From the NCBI GenBank assembly GCA_963205185.1, contig CAUJHZ010000046.1, forward strand, positions 91,007 through 155,006: 64,000 nt of DNA, read 5' to 3'. The DNA comes from Planctomycetota bacterium. GTDB taxonomy: Bacteria; Planctomycetota; Phycisphaerae; Phycisphaerales; UBA5793. The notes below the pieces were generated by a model, which worked only from the letters and a program-made list of their open reading frames with translations, searched no databases and had not been told where the DNA came from. The position numbers were made by a program, and so were the translations under genes. The first letter of the stretch is position 1, and each line of letters opens with the position of its first letter. Below, piece after piece: positions 26,948-38,424 of this stretch.

Positions 26948-28315
26948 TCAGGCCGACGGCGCCTCATCCTCCACCACCACTGTCTCGGCGCCGGCGGCGT
27001 GGAAACGGTGCGTCATCACCCGCAGCCGCCAGTACATGACGATCGCGCTGACAGCGCTGAAGCCGGCGCAGATGAGAAAAGCGCGGTTCGCCTCCATCTC
27101 CAGCGGCCGCCGCGCCACCCACACGATGCCGGCGCCGATGGTCATGAAGATGGAGGACATCGCGTTCGCGGCGGCGAGGTAGCGGCCGCGCGAGGCGTCG
27201 GGCGACAGCTCCTGCAGCAGCGCCTGCAGCGGCACGAGATACAGACCGGCCGAGATGCCCGCCCCGCCGAGGAAGAACGCCACGTTGTGCCGGTTCGGCG
27301 GCACGAGCCCCAGCAGCAGCAGGAACAGCGTCAGTCCAATCGCGCCCACCGGTACGAGGCGCGGCTCGATGTGATCGCCCGAGAGCAGCCCGGCCAGCGC
27401 GCTGCCCACGCCGATCGACACCGCCAGCACGCCCAGCAGGTACGACGCCTCGGTGTACGTGATGTTCAGCAGCCCCTTGTACTCAGGGACCAGCAGGATC
27501 GACATCATCGCGATGAGATAGAAGTACGACCACGACACCGCCACGAGCAGGATCGGCCCGCGACTCATCTCCCGGATCGACACCCAGTAGGTCGTGAAGG
27601 GGTTGGGATCGAAGCGCAGTCTTTCGTTCTGCGACTTGAGTTTGGGCAGGAAGAGCACGGCGACCACGCCGGCAATGGCGAAGGCGACCATCACGACAAA
27701 CGGCAGCCAGTGCACTGCATCGGGCAGCGTGCCATCGCCGCGCGGCTTACTGGGAAAGAAGCGGTCGCTCACTGGCCCGGCGATCATCGTGCCGACGATG
27801 ATGGCGATGTTGGTGAGCATGTTGATCATGCCGTTGGCGCGGCTGAGTTCGGTGGATTTGACGAGTTCGGGGATCATGCCGTACTTGGCCGGGCTGAAGA
27901 GCGTGCTCTGGATCGACATGGCGATAAAAGCGAAGAGGGTGATATAGAGTTCACCGAACCACAGGCCGATGCCGGCGATGGCCACGATGGGGATCTCGGC
28001 GATCTTCATCCACACGGCCACGCGCTGCTTGCTGATGCGGTCGTTGAGTTGCCCGGCGTAACCCGAGAGGAGCACGAAAGGCAGCGTCAGGCACCAGGCG
28101 ATGATGGATTGGCCGCCGGCGCCGAGCTGGTCTTTCCAGAGCCCCTCGGTGACCATGAAGATGAGCACCTGCTTGAGGATGTTGTCGTTGGCGGCGCCGA
28201 GCGACTGGGTGACGAGCAGGGACGAGAACCCCTGGCCGAGCAGGTTCCGGCCGTTGCGCCCCTTGCGCCCGGAGCGCGAGGAGTGTGCCTGAGAATGATC
28301 GCCACGTCCACCCAT
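26948..28315 (-). CDS. MFS transporter, LplT-like
   Basis: Twelve-helix major facilitator carrier, about 455 residues. After a short basic start it has SLLVTQSLGAANDNILKQVL, close to the N-terminal helix of the lysophospholipid transporter LplT and of the MFS half of Aas fusions. It continues with LSGYAGQLNDRISKQRVAVW and PAKYGMIPELV, the latter strongly conserved in that group. In enterobacteria LplT flips lysophospholipids inward for re-acylation. No acyltransferase gene is adjacent here, so the substrate is an inference. The start at 28315 has no strong ribosome binding site. Confidence 0.83.
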   Translation of the reverse strand: MGGRGDHSQAHSSRSGRKGRNGRNLLGQGFSSLLVTQSLGAANDNILKQVLIFMVTEGLWKDQLGAGGQSIIAWCLTLPFVLLSGYAGQLNDRISKQRVAVWMKIAEIPIVAIAGIGLWFGELYITLFAFIAMSIQSTLFSPAKYGMIPELVKSTELSRANGMINMLTNIAIIVGTMIAGPVSDRFFPSKPRGDGTLPDAVHWLPFVVMVAFAIAGVVAVLFLPKLKSQNERLRFDPNPFTTYWVSIREMSRGPILLVAVSWSYFYLIAMMSILLVPEYKGLLNITYTEASYLLGVLAVSIGVGSALAGLLSGDHIEPRLVPVGAIGLTLFLLLLGLVPPNRHNVAFFLGGAGISAGLYLVPLQALLQELSPDASRGRYLAAANAMSSIFMTIGAGIVWVARRPLEMEANRAFLICAGFSAVSAIVMYWRLRVMTHRFHAAGAETVVVEDEAPSA

Positions 28316-28405
28316 GTCGGCGTGAGGGTATGGGGGTCGCTCGCTTCGGGCGCGAACGTGCACAAGGCAACCGGGCAAGGAAATCGCGGCGGCGACGGCG
28401 GACGA

Positions 28406-30082
28406 TTACCGATCATTCTGCTCGATTTGTCGGATTGCACTTTCGATCATCTCAACAAACTCCCGCTCGTACGCACCGGGATTTGTGGTCTTGAGCCGCC
28501 TCACATCCTCTCGGAGAATTGGACCGGCGACGACTGCAGCCGAGCCGAATGATCCAAGCGTTTGCGCGATGCATTTTGAGAAGTCTTCTCGCGCGGTGGC
28601 CTTGGTGATCTGACGCTGCATTGTCAGGGCTTGGCGATCCTGCATGCGCCGAAACGACTCATCCACGTTCTGCCGCCAGAGCTCGATGAGAACGGGCACG
28701 AGGATGGAGGCGTGTGTCGAGTATCCCTGCATGGAGCAGACCGCTGCACTCGCGGCGCTCCACTCATCTTCGGTTTTGGAGGGACGCTGAGCGATCGCGA
28801 CAAGAACTGCAACCGCCAGGTCGCCACATGCGGCGTATCGTGCGAGTTGGCCAGCCACATCTCTGGCCACGGCCACATCTTCAACTGATGCAAGAATCGT
28901 CTCAAGCAGTGCGGCAGATGATGCGTCCATTCGACAGAGCGTGACGATTGACGAGCCGCGAACGTGGGCCTCCGGATCCGTCAGCTGCTGCACGGCGATC
29001 TGATAGAGTTGTTCCCGCGGATATTCCAGTTCGAAGAGTGCCGCGAGACAATCTCCGCGAATCTCGAGCTGCCCGTTGGCCGCACCTTCCACAATAGCGT
29101 CCTTCGCATTCTGCGGAAGATCACCCATCTCGACGAGAGTCTCGAGCGCGATCCACGCGGACTCGTCTCCAGGTTTCAAGCGGGCGACAAGGTCGGGAAT
29201 CGCTATGCGACTCGCGGTTCCGAACCCTTGGAGCACGATGCAGGCCTCCCAGGCCAGTGTCCCATCATCTTCTCTTATAATGCCTCTGAGGATCGGAAGG
29301 ACCTTCTCTGCGTGATCCGGAAACATCTCCAATGAGAAGATGGCCATTCCTGCCACAGACGGGTCGCTGTCTGAAGTGAGTTCAATCAACCGCCTCAGCA
29401 GAGCGGCTTCGTCGCTGGCTGCGAGGCGCACTTCGGACCTGGTTTCCCGCTCATCGAACAGTTCGAGAGCCAGGTAGCGCATGTCGGGATCGGGGTGGTC
29501 GAGCAGGTCAATCGCCAGTCGTATCTTCGCCGTGTGCCGGTCGCGACAATAGAGCAGGAGGAGGAGCCCCTCATCGACGACTGCAGGTTCTCGTGGGGAT
29601 CCGAAGTCCGTGAGCGCCGCATGAATGCGCGCATCGAGCAAGTTCGACTGCCACGCCCAGAGCCACTCCTTCAGCTCACCTTCAGAATCCCGAGACTCGA
29701 AGTGCCGATCCGTCAGCTCGTTGATCGGCCAACCATCTTCGAACCACGGGACCATGATGATCAATGCAGTGTTGGGCAGCACCGTCGGCCATCCATCGCG
29801 CCTGCCTTTGATCACAACGGGCATCGAAGCGCCCAGGAGGATCAGTAGAACGCTGACCGCCGCCCAGCGCCACCGCCGCCGCGTCTTGAAAAGTTGCCGC
29901 TCGCGCCTGGCCGTGTAGCCGCATTCGGAACAGATGAGCGAATCGCTTGCTCGCAGGTCATACCAGCACTTCGGGCACCTGCGCCGGCCGCGCGGGCGGT
30001 CGTGAAAGAGCGACCGCCAGGCCAGCGCCGCGCCGGCCAGCGCGAGAACCACCCCGAGCGTCTGGTACGCGATGTCGGGCAT
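28406..30082 (-). CDS. Membrane-anchored HEAT-repeat-like protein with zinc ribbon
   Basis: About 558 residues. An N-terminal helix (TLGVVLALAGAALAWRSLF) is followed by a zinc ribbon with CPKCWYDL and CSECGYTARR, and a second helix (AAVSVLLILLGASMPVVI). The rest, residues 150-540, is alpha-helical with HEAT-like pairs such as LLDHPDPDMRYLALELFDE, LTSDSDPSVAGMAIFSLEM and LTDPEAHVRGSSIVTLCRM, suggesting a protein-binding solenoid. Function unknown. Its base composition is visibly less GC-rich than neighbouring genes. It shares the ribbon with two other membrane proteins here. Confidence 0.8.
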   Translation of the reverse strand: MPDIAYQTLGVVLALAGAALAWRSLFHDRPRGRRRCPKCWYDLRASDSLICSECGYTARRERQLFKTRRRWRWAAVSVLLILLGASMPVVIKGRRDGWPTVLPNTALIIMVPWFEDGWPINELTDRHFESRDSEGELKEWLWAWQSNLLDARIHAALTDFGSPREPAVVDEGLLLLLYCRDRHTAKIRLAIDLLDHPDPDMRYLALELFDERETRSEVRLAASDEAALLRRLIELTSDSDPSVAGMAIFSLEMFPDHAEKVLPILRGIIREDDGTLAWEACIVLQGFGTASRIAIPDLVARLKPGDESAWIALETLVEMGDLPQNAKDAIVEGAANGQLEIRGDCLAALFELEYPREQLYQIAVQQLTDPEAHVRGSSIVTLCRMDASSAALLETILASVEDVAVARDVAGQLARYAACGDLAVAVLVAIAQRPSKTEDEWSAASAAVCSMQGYSTHASILVPVLIELWRQNVDESFRRMQDRQALTMQRQITKATAREDFSKCIAQTLGSFGSAAVVAGPILREDVRRLKTTNPGAYEREFVEMIESAIRQIEQNDR

Positions 30083-30135
30083 TGCGGGATTCTACAGCGA
30101 GTGGGCCCAGTCCGGCACGGTTCCTGATCTGCCAA

Positions 30136-31590
30136 CTACACGGCCAGGTCATCGGCGCGGGCGCCGCTTGCGCCTTCGTGCGGGCGCAGCAGCGCCAGGC
30201 CGATGGTCAGCGGCCCGCAGCGGCCGGCAAACATGAGCACGATGACGACCAACTTTCCGGCGAACGTCAGTTCCGGGGTGATGCCCATGGAGAGGCCAAC
30301 GGTGCCGATGGCACTGGCCGCTTCGAAGACCACGGGCAGAAACGGCTTGGTCTCAGTGAAGCACAGCAGCAGCACGCCGGCGCACAAACCAATCAGGTAG
30401 AGCGACGCTGCGGCGAAAGCGCTGAACACCCGCACGAGTGGAATCTCGTGCCCCAGCCACACGATGCGCTCGCGGCCGCGCAGCACGCTGGAGAGATTGC
30501 CGAGGATGGCCGAGACGGTCGTCGTCTTGATTCCGCCGCCGGTGCCGCTGGGCGAAGCGCCGATCAGCATGGCGACCATGATCACGACGAGACCGGCCGC
30601 GGACATGGAGCCGATCGGAATGGTGTTGAATCCCGCCGTGGAAGACGCCGTCATGACCTGGAAGGCGCTGGCGAGAAGGCGCTGGGGCGCCGGCAACTCC
30701 GAGACGCTCGGCTCGCAGAAGCAGAGCACGAGGGTTCCTGCGACGAAGACCGCTGCAGTGAGTGAGAGAATGACCTTCGAAGTGAACGTGAGCAGGCGCT
30801 CGCGGAGTTTGATCGAGTACCACACGTCCTGCACGACGATGAAGCCGATCGCGCCAAGGTAGGACAGCACACCGATGATGAGATTGAGCACCCAGTCAGA
30901 GCGGAACGACTCGAGACTGTCGTTCTGCAGGCTGAAGCCGGCCGTGGCGAACGCGGAGACGGAGTGAAACACGGCCCGCCACAGCGGCTGCTCGACGCCG
31001 AGCGCCGCAAAGCGCCCATAGAGCGCCGCGGCGCCCAGAGTTTCGATGATGGCGGTGAAGACCACGACGTGGATGAGAAAGTGCTGCATCACAAAGTAGT
31101 GCGGCACGGCGAATCCCGCCCTGAGCACATCGACGCGCGGCTCGGAGAGCGCTTTGCCGCGCGCCAGGATGACCATCGACGAGAGCGTCATGAAGCCGAC
31201 GCCGCCAATCTGAAACATCGCCACCAGCACGAACTGGCCGAGGAAGGTGTAACTGTCCACGGTGCTGATGGTGGTCAGGCCCGTCGTCGAAATGGCGCTG
31301 GCGGCGCTGAAGAGGTGGTCGATGAGGTGGTGCGACCCCTTCTGCGCCAAAGGCAGGCTCAGGAGCATCGTGCCGATGGTCGTGTACAGCGCGAAGCCCG
31401 CGACGAGCTGCTGCACCGGGCGCAGGCGCGACCAGGCGCGCAGTCCGGCGCGAGGCGGCGCCAGAACAGCCCAGGTCGCAATTCGGGCGGCGGCCAGAAC
31501 CAGCCTGCGCCAGCCGCGGACCGCAATGTGGTTTGAGTGAAGTGAAAGAGACAAACGCGACAACCAACGGGGCGACGATCGGCGATTCAT
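30136..31590 (-). CDS. trkH: Trk/Ktr-type potassium transporter membrane subunit
   Basis: Potassium channel-like uptake protein with four M1-P-M2 units. The selectivity-filter turns can be followed as ISTTGLTT, FATAGFSL, SSTAGFNT and IGTVGLSM. Pore residues and length of 484 fit the TrkH/KtrB group, and LIGASPSGTGGGIKTTTVS marks the D3M2 gate region. The start at 31590 has GGGAG upstream; an upstream extension is Arg-rich and not family-like. The regulatory NAD-binding subunit (TrkA/KtrA) is not adjacent, so it must be encoded elsewhere. Confidence 0.92.
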   Translation of the reverse strand: MNRRSSPRWLSRLSLSLHSNHIAVRGWRRLVLAAARIATWAVLAPPRAGLRAWSRLRPVQQLVAGFALYTTIGTMLLSLPLAQKGSHHLIDHLFSAASAISTTGLTTISTVDSYTFLGQFVLVAMFQIGGVGFMTLSSMVILARGKALSEPRVDVLRAGFAVPHYFVMQHFLIHVVVFTAIIETLGAAALYGRFAALGVEQPLWRAVFHSVSAFATAGFSLQNDSLESFRSDWVLNLIIGVLSYLGAIGFIVVQDVWYSIKLRERLLTFTSKVILSLTAAVFVAGTLVLCFCEPSVSELPAPQRLLASAFQVMTASSTAGFNTIPIGSMSAAGLVVIMVAMLIGASPSGTGGGIKTTTVSAILGNLSSVLRGRERIVWLGHEIPLVRVFSAFAAASLYLIGLCAGVLLLCFTETKPFLPVVFEAASAIGTVGLSMGITPELTFAGKLVVIVLMFAGRCGPLTIGLALLRPHEGASGARADDLAV

Positions 31591-31923
31591 GCCCGACTCC
31601 CGCAAGTGCATGGCGATCAGAGCGCAGCGGAACTGCGCCTGGCCATCGGGTTTTGCACGAACGGGAACGGCGGGCAGCGACAGCGCTGCGCTGGAGTTCG
31701 AGTCGTGCCCTTTCATGTGCCTGCGAGGTTAGCTGACGGGCTGGGCCTTGAAAGTGGCCTGGGATCGAGTCGATCCCTGCGCCCCGGCCGTGGTTCAACC
31801 CACGGCATTGGGTCCCCCGCTCCCCGCCTTCAGGCGGAGACTCGGCTGCAACAACGTCAAATCATCTATCGGACCGGCAATAACTTCGCCGGCCGCGATT
31901 CATCGGACAATTCAGTATCGACT
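31591..31923. other. Intergenic region between rpsR and trkH
   Basis: About 330 bp without a supported gene. It contains a short hairpin (CCGCC TTCA GGCGG near 31827) and an AT-richer part at 31855-31925 next to the rpsR stop. No other structure seen. Confidence 0.45.
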
Positions 31924-32169
31924 TCAGAGCGTCGCGTCGGTATAGGGCAGCAACCCGAGATACCGGGCCCGCTTGATCGCCTGGGCGATCATGCGCTGCT
32001 CGCGGGCGTTGACGCCGATGCGCTTGCGGCTGTACATCTTGCCGTTGGGGCTGAGCAGGCGGCGGAGTTCATCGACATCCTTGTAATCGACGTACATCTT
32101 GCCCTTGGCGGACTTCTTGGCGACCTTGCCGCCGCGCGGCTGGGGAGCCTGATCGAAATTGCGAGCCAT
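31924..32169 (-). CDS. rpsR: Small ribosomal subunit protein bS18
   Basis: Ribosomal protein of the 30S platform that binds 16S rRNA with bS6. The 81 residues carry the family core: YVDYKDVDELRRLLSPNGKM, then RKRIGVNAREQRMIAQAIKR and ARYLGLLPY. The short basic N-terminus (MARNFDQAPQPRGGKVAKK) is normal in length. The ATG at 32169 has AGGAACCG upstream. It is not next to rpsF or rplI, its usual partners in other bacteria; here it follows a degraded nucleotidyltransferase fragment. Confidence 0.95.
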   Translation of the reverse strand: MARNFDQAPQPRGGKVAKKSAKGKMYVDYKDVDELRRLLSPNGKMYSRKRIGVNAREQRMIAQAIKRARYLGLLPYTDATL

Positions 32170-32329
32170 GAACGGTTCCTCTCGTGTCGTGGGTTCCGGC
32201 GGTCGCGACCCCGTGCCGCGAGACATCCGCCGGGCAGCCCCGGGATAGGCCCGGAGCGACACTTCGACAGCGGGTAGTTTAGGGCCGCCGGGGCGAGGCG
32301 GCAAGGGTTGGGGATTTGCCCCCGCCCGC

Positions 32330-32672
32330 CGGGCGGCGCCACGCGGTCGCGGATTGCCTCGAGTTCCATTGCCGCCTGAAGGTCCTTGGGACGGCCCAGC
32401 GCCCGTTTGGCTTCGATGAGCGCCTCGATACTGAGGACGGCACACTGAACGCCAGCCACGTTCATCTGCACCGATCGACGCCGGACCGCGTCATAATTCC
32501 CCAAGCCCTCGATCCGGTCGAGTACATCCAATTGTCCACGGTCAGTCTGCAGGGACAGGTTGTGGAAACCTCGCCACGCCGCCCACTCGATGGGAATCGG
32601 AGGCCGGCCGGGCGACATTCGATACTTCGCCTTCAGTCTGAGCAGCACGGCATGGAGGCGCTTGAGCTGCAC
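32330..32672 (-). pseudogene. Truncated nucleotidyltransferase-like fragment
   Basis: The minus-strand frame gives GLGNYDAVRRRSVQMNVAGV, then VLSIEALIEAKRALGRPKDL, which is the C-terminal signature of small nucleotidyltransferase-fold proteins (some are toxin-antitoxin components). The expected N-terminal part with the catalytic GS and DxD motifs is missing: the frame is closed by the stop of the upstream gene at 32691. The frame also runs on into rpsR out of phase after the end of the similarity, so no natural stop is present. I read it as a decayed gene. A very short functional protein from the GTG at 32672 is less likely. Confidence 0.45.
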
Positions 32673-32690
32673 ATCATCAAGCGGCGCATT

Positions 32691-33142
32691 CTAGCTGTCG
32701 TCGCCGAATCGCGTGCCGCACTCGGGGCATCTGCTGGCCGCCATGCCCCCGCTGCCGCGCAGGTCGTAGCCGCACTGCGTGCACACGGGGATGTGGAAAT
32801 CCTCCCGCAGAGCCGCATAGAGCGCGTGGCGGCGGAAGCGGTCCTGCACCGCGCGGATGGCCAGGACGATCACCACCGTCGGCAGGGCCCAGATGAGCAT
32901 CAGGATGAGAAAGATGCGCCACGGCGGCCCGCCGGCAAAGCGAGCCCCGCGGAACACCCACAGCCAGCCAGCGAGCAAGAGCAGGCCCGGCAGCGCGACG
33001 CCGAGGCGCACGTACCACTGAATCCGCCGGTCTGCGGCGCGCGTCATCTTGCGCAGCGTCTTGCGATCGACGCGGCGGCCGATGGAGGCGAGGTACTTCT
33101 TCGTGCTCCGCCGCCGCCAGCGCCTCGCTGCGAGAATGCCCA

Positions 33143-33146
<4 letters not shown>
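32691..33146 (-). CDS. Small two-helix membrane protein with C-terminal zinc ribbon
   Basis: 151 residues. A basic N-terminus (residues 1-40) precedes two membrane helices, LGVALPGLLLLAGWLWVF and IFLILMLIWALPTVVIVLAI. The C-terminus carries CTQCGYDLRGSGG and CPECGTRFGDDS, a zinc ribbon facing the cytosol if the N-terminus does. Its start overlaps the lysS stop in ATGA, so the two are probably translated together. No function can be assigned. It shares its ribbon with the proteins at 4474-6093 and 28406-30082. Confidence 0.8.
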
Positions 33147-34695
<1,549 letters not shown>

Positions 34696-34699
<4 letters not shown>

Positions 34700-35616
34700 G
34701 ACCGCAATGGTAGGGCCGTGAGCCATCGGCGGACGCCGCTGCTTTCGTTCATCGGCGACGGTCGCGGATGCATCGCACGAATGCAACCCGGAGCATCGAG
34801 ACACTGCTTCACCCAGGCGCGATCCCGCTCGTACCCGAGGTCGATGAGCGTCTGTCCGGCGTAGTGGTCAAAGACTTCCGCAGCCTGCCGGGTGAAGTGA
34901 TTCCGCCAGTCTCCGGCGACGCCTTTGCGCAGAAACGAAGAGCGATCCTCCACGCCGCGGCGGCGCCCGGCCATGCGGTCGAACGAGTAGCGATCGACGG
35001 TGCTCTGCAGCCGGTGCCCATCGATCGGTTCCGTCGTGAACTTCGCGATGCAGCGTCCCAGCGTCCCGGCGGTATCGCGCAACAGGTCTTCGTAGGAGAG
35101 GTACGCCACGTTGTCGCGCCGGGGGATGCACCACTGCGCGATGTGCGTGGGCCAGTTGATGCGCGCGTTCATGGGCCGGCGCATCTCAAGATCGATGAAC
35201 GCCGGGAGGTGTTCGCGGATGTTGTCGGGATCGAACCCGTCGCCGAAGGCTCGCTCGTAGCGCGCCATCAGGCGGCGGTTGAAGGGCGAATCCGGATTCT
35301 GCCGCAGATTGCGCATCCGATAGAAGTAGAACGAGACCATGACATCGCGCCCGTCGCGGTAGAGATAGAACACGCGGCGCAGCCGGGCGTTGAACATCCA
35401 GTGGTTGTGGATGACGCACTGGCAGCCCAGGGGCATGATCGTGTACTGCGGCATAGGGATGTCGAGGTAGTCGGCGACCATGCGGCTCAGCCACGTGCCG
35501 CCCGCCTTGGGATACTCGCAGACGTACCAGAACGGAAAGTTCTCGCCCCACCAGACGCCGATGAACTTGGTCGTCTTGTTGGCGAAGCGCTGCTGGTTTT
35601 CGCGCAGCAAACCCAT
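34696..35616 (-). CDS. Sulfotransferase-family protein
   Basis: PAPS-dependent sulfotransferase fold, 306 residues. The 5'-phosphosulfate loop is YPKAGGTWLS (residues 35-44), and the 3'-phosphate-binding region is YRDGRDVMVSFYFY. The C-terminal part has LRKGVAGDWRNHFT, matching the RKG-x-x-GDWKNHFT motif of cytosolic-type sulfotransferases. The acceptor could be a lipid, glycan or small molecule. It is the first gene of a three-gene overlapping unit with lysS and a membrane zinc-ribbon gene, an odd partnership. Confidence 0.88.
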
Positions 35617-35768
35617 GGTCGGCGCTCCTCACAGTTGCGCCTTAACCATGCCGCGCATCTTTGAGGATCGTGTTTGCGCCGGGTTGGAGTTCCGCGCAGC
35701 GGTTATCGGTTGCGCGCTCGCCTCGCTCCCCTGCGCCGAGCCTTCGGGTCGCGGCTAAACGATGGTGG

Positions 35769-37415
35769 TTACCCGCCGATCTTCTCGCTCAGGAAGGCCG
35801 CGACCTTGTCAAGACCGATGCGCTCCTGCTGGAGCGTGTCGCGGTGGCGCACTGTGACGGTCTGGTCGTTGAGCGTGTCCGAGTCGATGGTAAAGCAGTA
35901 CGGCGTGCCAGCCTCATCCATGCGGGCGTAGCGCTTGCCGATGTTCTGCTTGACGTCGATCTGCACGTTCCACTTCTGCCGCAGCTGCATGTACAGCTTC
36001 TCGGCGACCTCGGGCATGCCGTCCTTGTTCACCAGCGGGAAGATGGCGGCCTTGATGGGCGCGAGGCGCGGATGGAACTTCATGTACACGCCGCTGGGGC
36101 GATTGCTGTCGGGCGTGTACGCCTCGCAGAGCAGCGCGAGCGTGCCGCGATCGGCCCCGGCGGAAGGTTCGATGACGTGCGGGAAGTAGCGTTCATTGCG
36201 CTCCTGGTCGAAGTAGCGCAGTTTGTCGCCCTTGCCGCACGCGGTGGCGTGGGCCTTGAGATCGTAATCGGCGCGGTGAGCGACGCCCTCGAGTTCGCCG
36301 AACCCCGGCGCGGTGAAGGGGAAGCGGTACTCGATGTCGCACACGCCGGCGCCTTCCTTGGCGTAGTGGGCGAGTTCTTCGCGATCGTGCTCGCGCAGTT
36401 GCAGATTGTCGCCGGCCAGGCCGATGGATTTCCACCAGTTGTAACGGGCATCGCGCCAGTACGCGTACCACTCGGCCGCCTGGTCGGGGCGGATGAAGAA
36501 CTCGATCTCCATCTGCTCGAATTCGCGGGAGCGATAGGTGTAATGTCGTGGAGTCACCTCATTGCGAAAGGCCTTTCCCACCTGTGCAATGCCGAACGGC
36601 ACTTTCACGCGCGACGTATCCACCACATTCCAGAACTGGGTGAAGATGCCCTGTGCGGTTTCGGGGCGAAGGTACACCTTGTTATCTTCTGTCTGAGATA
36701 GGCCAGCGTGACTCTCGAACATCAACTTGAATGCCCGCGCCTCACTCATCTCTCCGCCGCAAAGCGGACACGGGGTCTGAAGGCCCGTTGCGGCGAACTG
36801 CTCCGTGGCAATGTACTGCACCAGTTCCTTCATATCAGGTGGATTGTTCGGTTGATCGTTGATTCTCTCCGAAAGCCACGTGAGCGTCACTTCAGGATTG
36901 CGAACGAGCGCCAGGTTCGGCGCCTTGTGCTTTCCCTTGCCCCTCGCCCAACGCATCAGGTGCCCAGCATCGATTCGACCAGTGAAATGCTCGAATTCCT
37001 GAAGCAGAGAGTCAAGCCACGCGCACTGTGTACTGAGCACCTCCCAGATGTGGTCTGCTCGCACCGAATTGCCACATTTCGAACACGTTGACATCGGATC
37101 GGCGAAGCTTGCCACGTGGCCGCTGGCCTCCCACACCTTCGGGTTCATGATGATCGTGCAATCCACGCCCACCATGTCGATGAGGTTGCCATCCGGCCCT
37201 TTGCCCGGGCAGCGGACGATGTCGTGCCACCACGCCTCTTTGAGGTTGCGCTTGAGCTCGACGCCCAGCGGGCCGTAGTCCCAGAAGCCGTTGATGCCCC
37301 CGTAGATCTCGGAAGATTGCCAGATGAAGCCGCGTCGGCGACACAGGGCGACGATGTCATCCATGCTGCGCATCGCGGCGGGCGATTGCGGGTTGGCGCT
37401 GCTTTCGTTGCTCAT
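35769..37415 (-). CDS. glyS: Glycyl-tRNA synthetase, class II alpha2 type
   Basis: Charges tRNA-Gly. This is the single-chain form as in eukaryotes, archaea and many bacteria, not the alpha2beta2 enzyme. Motif 1 region is GGINGFWDYGPLG (residues 39-51); ASGHVASFADP leads into a zinc-binding insertion with CSKCG and CPLCGGEM. YLRPETAQGIFTQFWNV and RNEVTPRHYTYRSREFEQME mark motif 2. The C-terminal anticodon domain ends KVAAFLSEKIGG. The 548 residues fit the type. The insertion region, roughly 36550-37080, is much lower in GC than the rest. The start at 37415 lacks a clear ribosome binding site. Confidence 0.95.
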   Translation of the reverse strand: MSNESSANPQSPAAMRSMDDIVALCRRRGFIWQSSEIYGGINGFWDYGPLGVELKRNLKEAWWHDIVRCPGKGPDGNLIDMVGVDCTIIMNPKVWEASGHVASFADPMSTCSKCGNSVRADHIWEVLSTQCAWLDSLLQEFEHFTGRIDAGHLMRWARGKGKHKAPNLALVRNPEVTLTWLSERINDQPNNPPDMKELVQYIATEQFAATGLQTPCPLCGGEMSEARAFKLMFESHAGLSQTEDNKVYLRPETAQGIFTQFWNVVDTSRVKVPFGIAQVGKAFRNEVTPRHYTYRSREFEQMEIEFFIRPDQAAEWYAYWRDARYNWWKSIGLAGDNLQLREHDREELAHYAKEGAGVCDIEYRFPFTAPGFGELEGVAHRADYDLKAHATACGKGDKLRYFDQERNERYFPHVIEPSAGADRGTLALLCEAYTPDSNRPSGVYMKFHPRLAPIKAAIFPLVNKDGMPEVAEKLYMQLRQKWNVQIDVKQNIGKRYARMDEAGTPYCFTIDSDTLNDQTVTVRHRDTLQQERIGLDKVAAFLSEKIGG

Positions 37416-37542
37416 GGGGCAAGGGTAGGACGCGCCGGCGACATTCGCGAAGCGGCCCAGCCCGCCGCGCTTTCCCGGATTCGCGCTTGGCGCACCGCCC
37501 GATTTCGTGTATGCTGCACCAACTTCAGGAGAGGAGAACACC

Positions 37543-38424
37543 ATGCCATCATCGTCTGCCGCTCGATTTGCCCTTTCAGCCGCCATCATCCTGTCCGCTT
37601 CGGCTGCGCCGGGCGAAGTCATCTACGACAACACCTCCGGTCCCACCGGGGCCCGGTCATTCACCCAACTGCAGATCGGCGACGAGATCCAGGCCGCGGG
37701 TTCGGAGCGGATGGTCACCGAGCTGCACATCGGCATCACCATGCAGGGCCAGGTCGGCACCGCCGATCTGCAGCCGCGCCTCTACGCCAACGACGGCGTC
37801 AACGGCGCGCCCGGCACGATGCTCTGGGAAGGGGCGGTTCACAATGACGTGTCGCTCACCGGCGGCAACGACCTCATCCGCTTCGATGTGCCGTCGATCG
37901 AAGTGCCCGAAACGTTTACATGGACGATTCTCATCTCCGACACCCGTCCCGTTGCTGCCGGTCTGCCCCACTACGGCCCGCCGGGCATTGGCTCGAGCCC
38001 GACTCACGCGTGGTTCGGCAACGGGGCGAACTGGACCAAGCTCACCGACCCCAACGGCCGCGCGATCGACTTCATGGCCAAGATCGTGGCCGGGCAGAGT
38101 AGCCAGATCACGCTGGCGGTGTCAGCCCAATGTCCGCAGGGCGGCGGCATCATCGTCGAGTGGGGCGGCGCGACTCCCAACGCCCAGGTGGCGCTGCTCT
38201 TTGCGAGGAGCACCGGCTCGTTCGTCATTCCCAACAACCGGCCGTGCCCGGGAACCATGCTCGGCCTGTCGAACGATCAGTTGCAGGTCGCCTTCACCGG
38301 CGGCGCCGGCCAGGGCGGCTCGCGCCTGCTCACGAGCAACATCGGCCCGGGCCTGTGCGGCGCGCACCTGCAACTGCTCGATCTCACGACGTGCGGCACG
38401 AGCAACACCGCGCCGATCCAGTAG
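37543..38424 (+). CDS. Secreted protein with C-terminal module B
   Basis: Exported protein, 293 residues, signal peptide ending in SASAAPGE. The N-terminal domain (residues 20-175) is beta-rich, with YDNTSGPTGARSFTQLQIGD and FTWTILISDTRPVAAGL. This resembles planctomycete proteins that describe a jelly-roll or choice-of-anchor domain; I cannot name it with certainty. The last 110 residues are module B: CPQGGGIIVEWGGATPNAQV, PNNRPCPGTMLGL, LCGAHLQLLDLTTCGTSN. GGAG lies before the ATG at 37543. It is divergent from glyS. Confidence 0.8.
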   Translation: MPSSSAARFALSAAIILSASAAPGEVIYDNTSGPTGARSFTQLQIGDEIQAAGSERMVTELHIGITMQGQVGTADLQPRLYANDGVNGAPGTMLWEGAVHNDVSLTGGNDLIRFDVPSIEVPETFTWTILISDTRPVAAGLPHYGPPGIGSSPTHAWFGNGANWTKLTDPNGRAIDFMAKIVAGQSSQITLAVSAQCPQGGGIIVEWGGATPNAQVALLFARSTGSFVIPNNRPCPGTMLGLSNDQLQVAFTGGAGQGGSRLLTSNIGPGLCGAHLQLLDLTTCGTSNTAPIQ

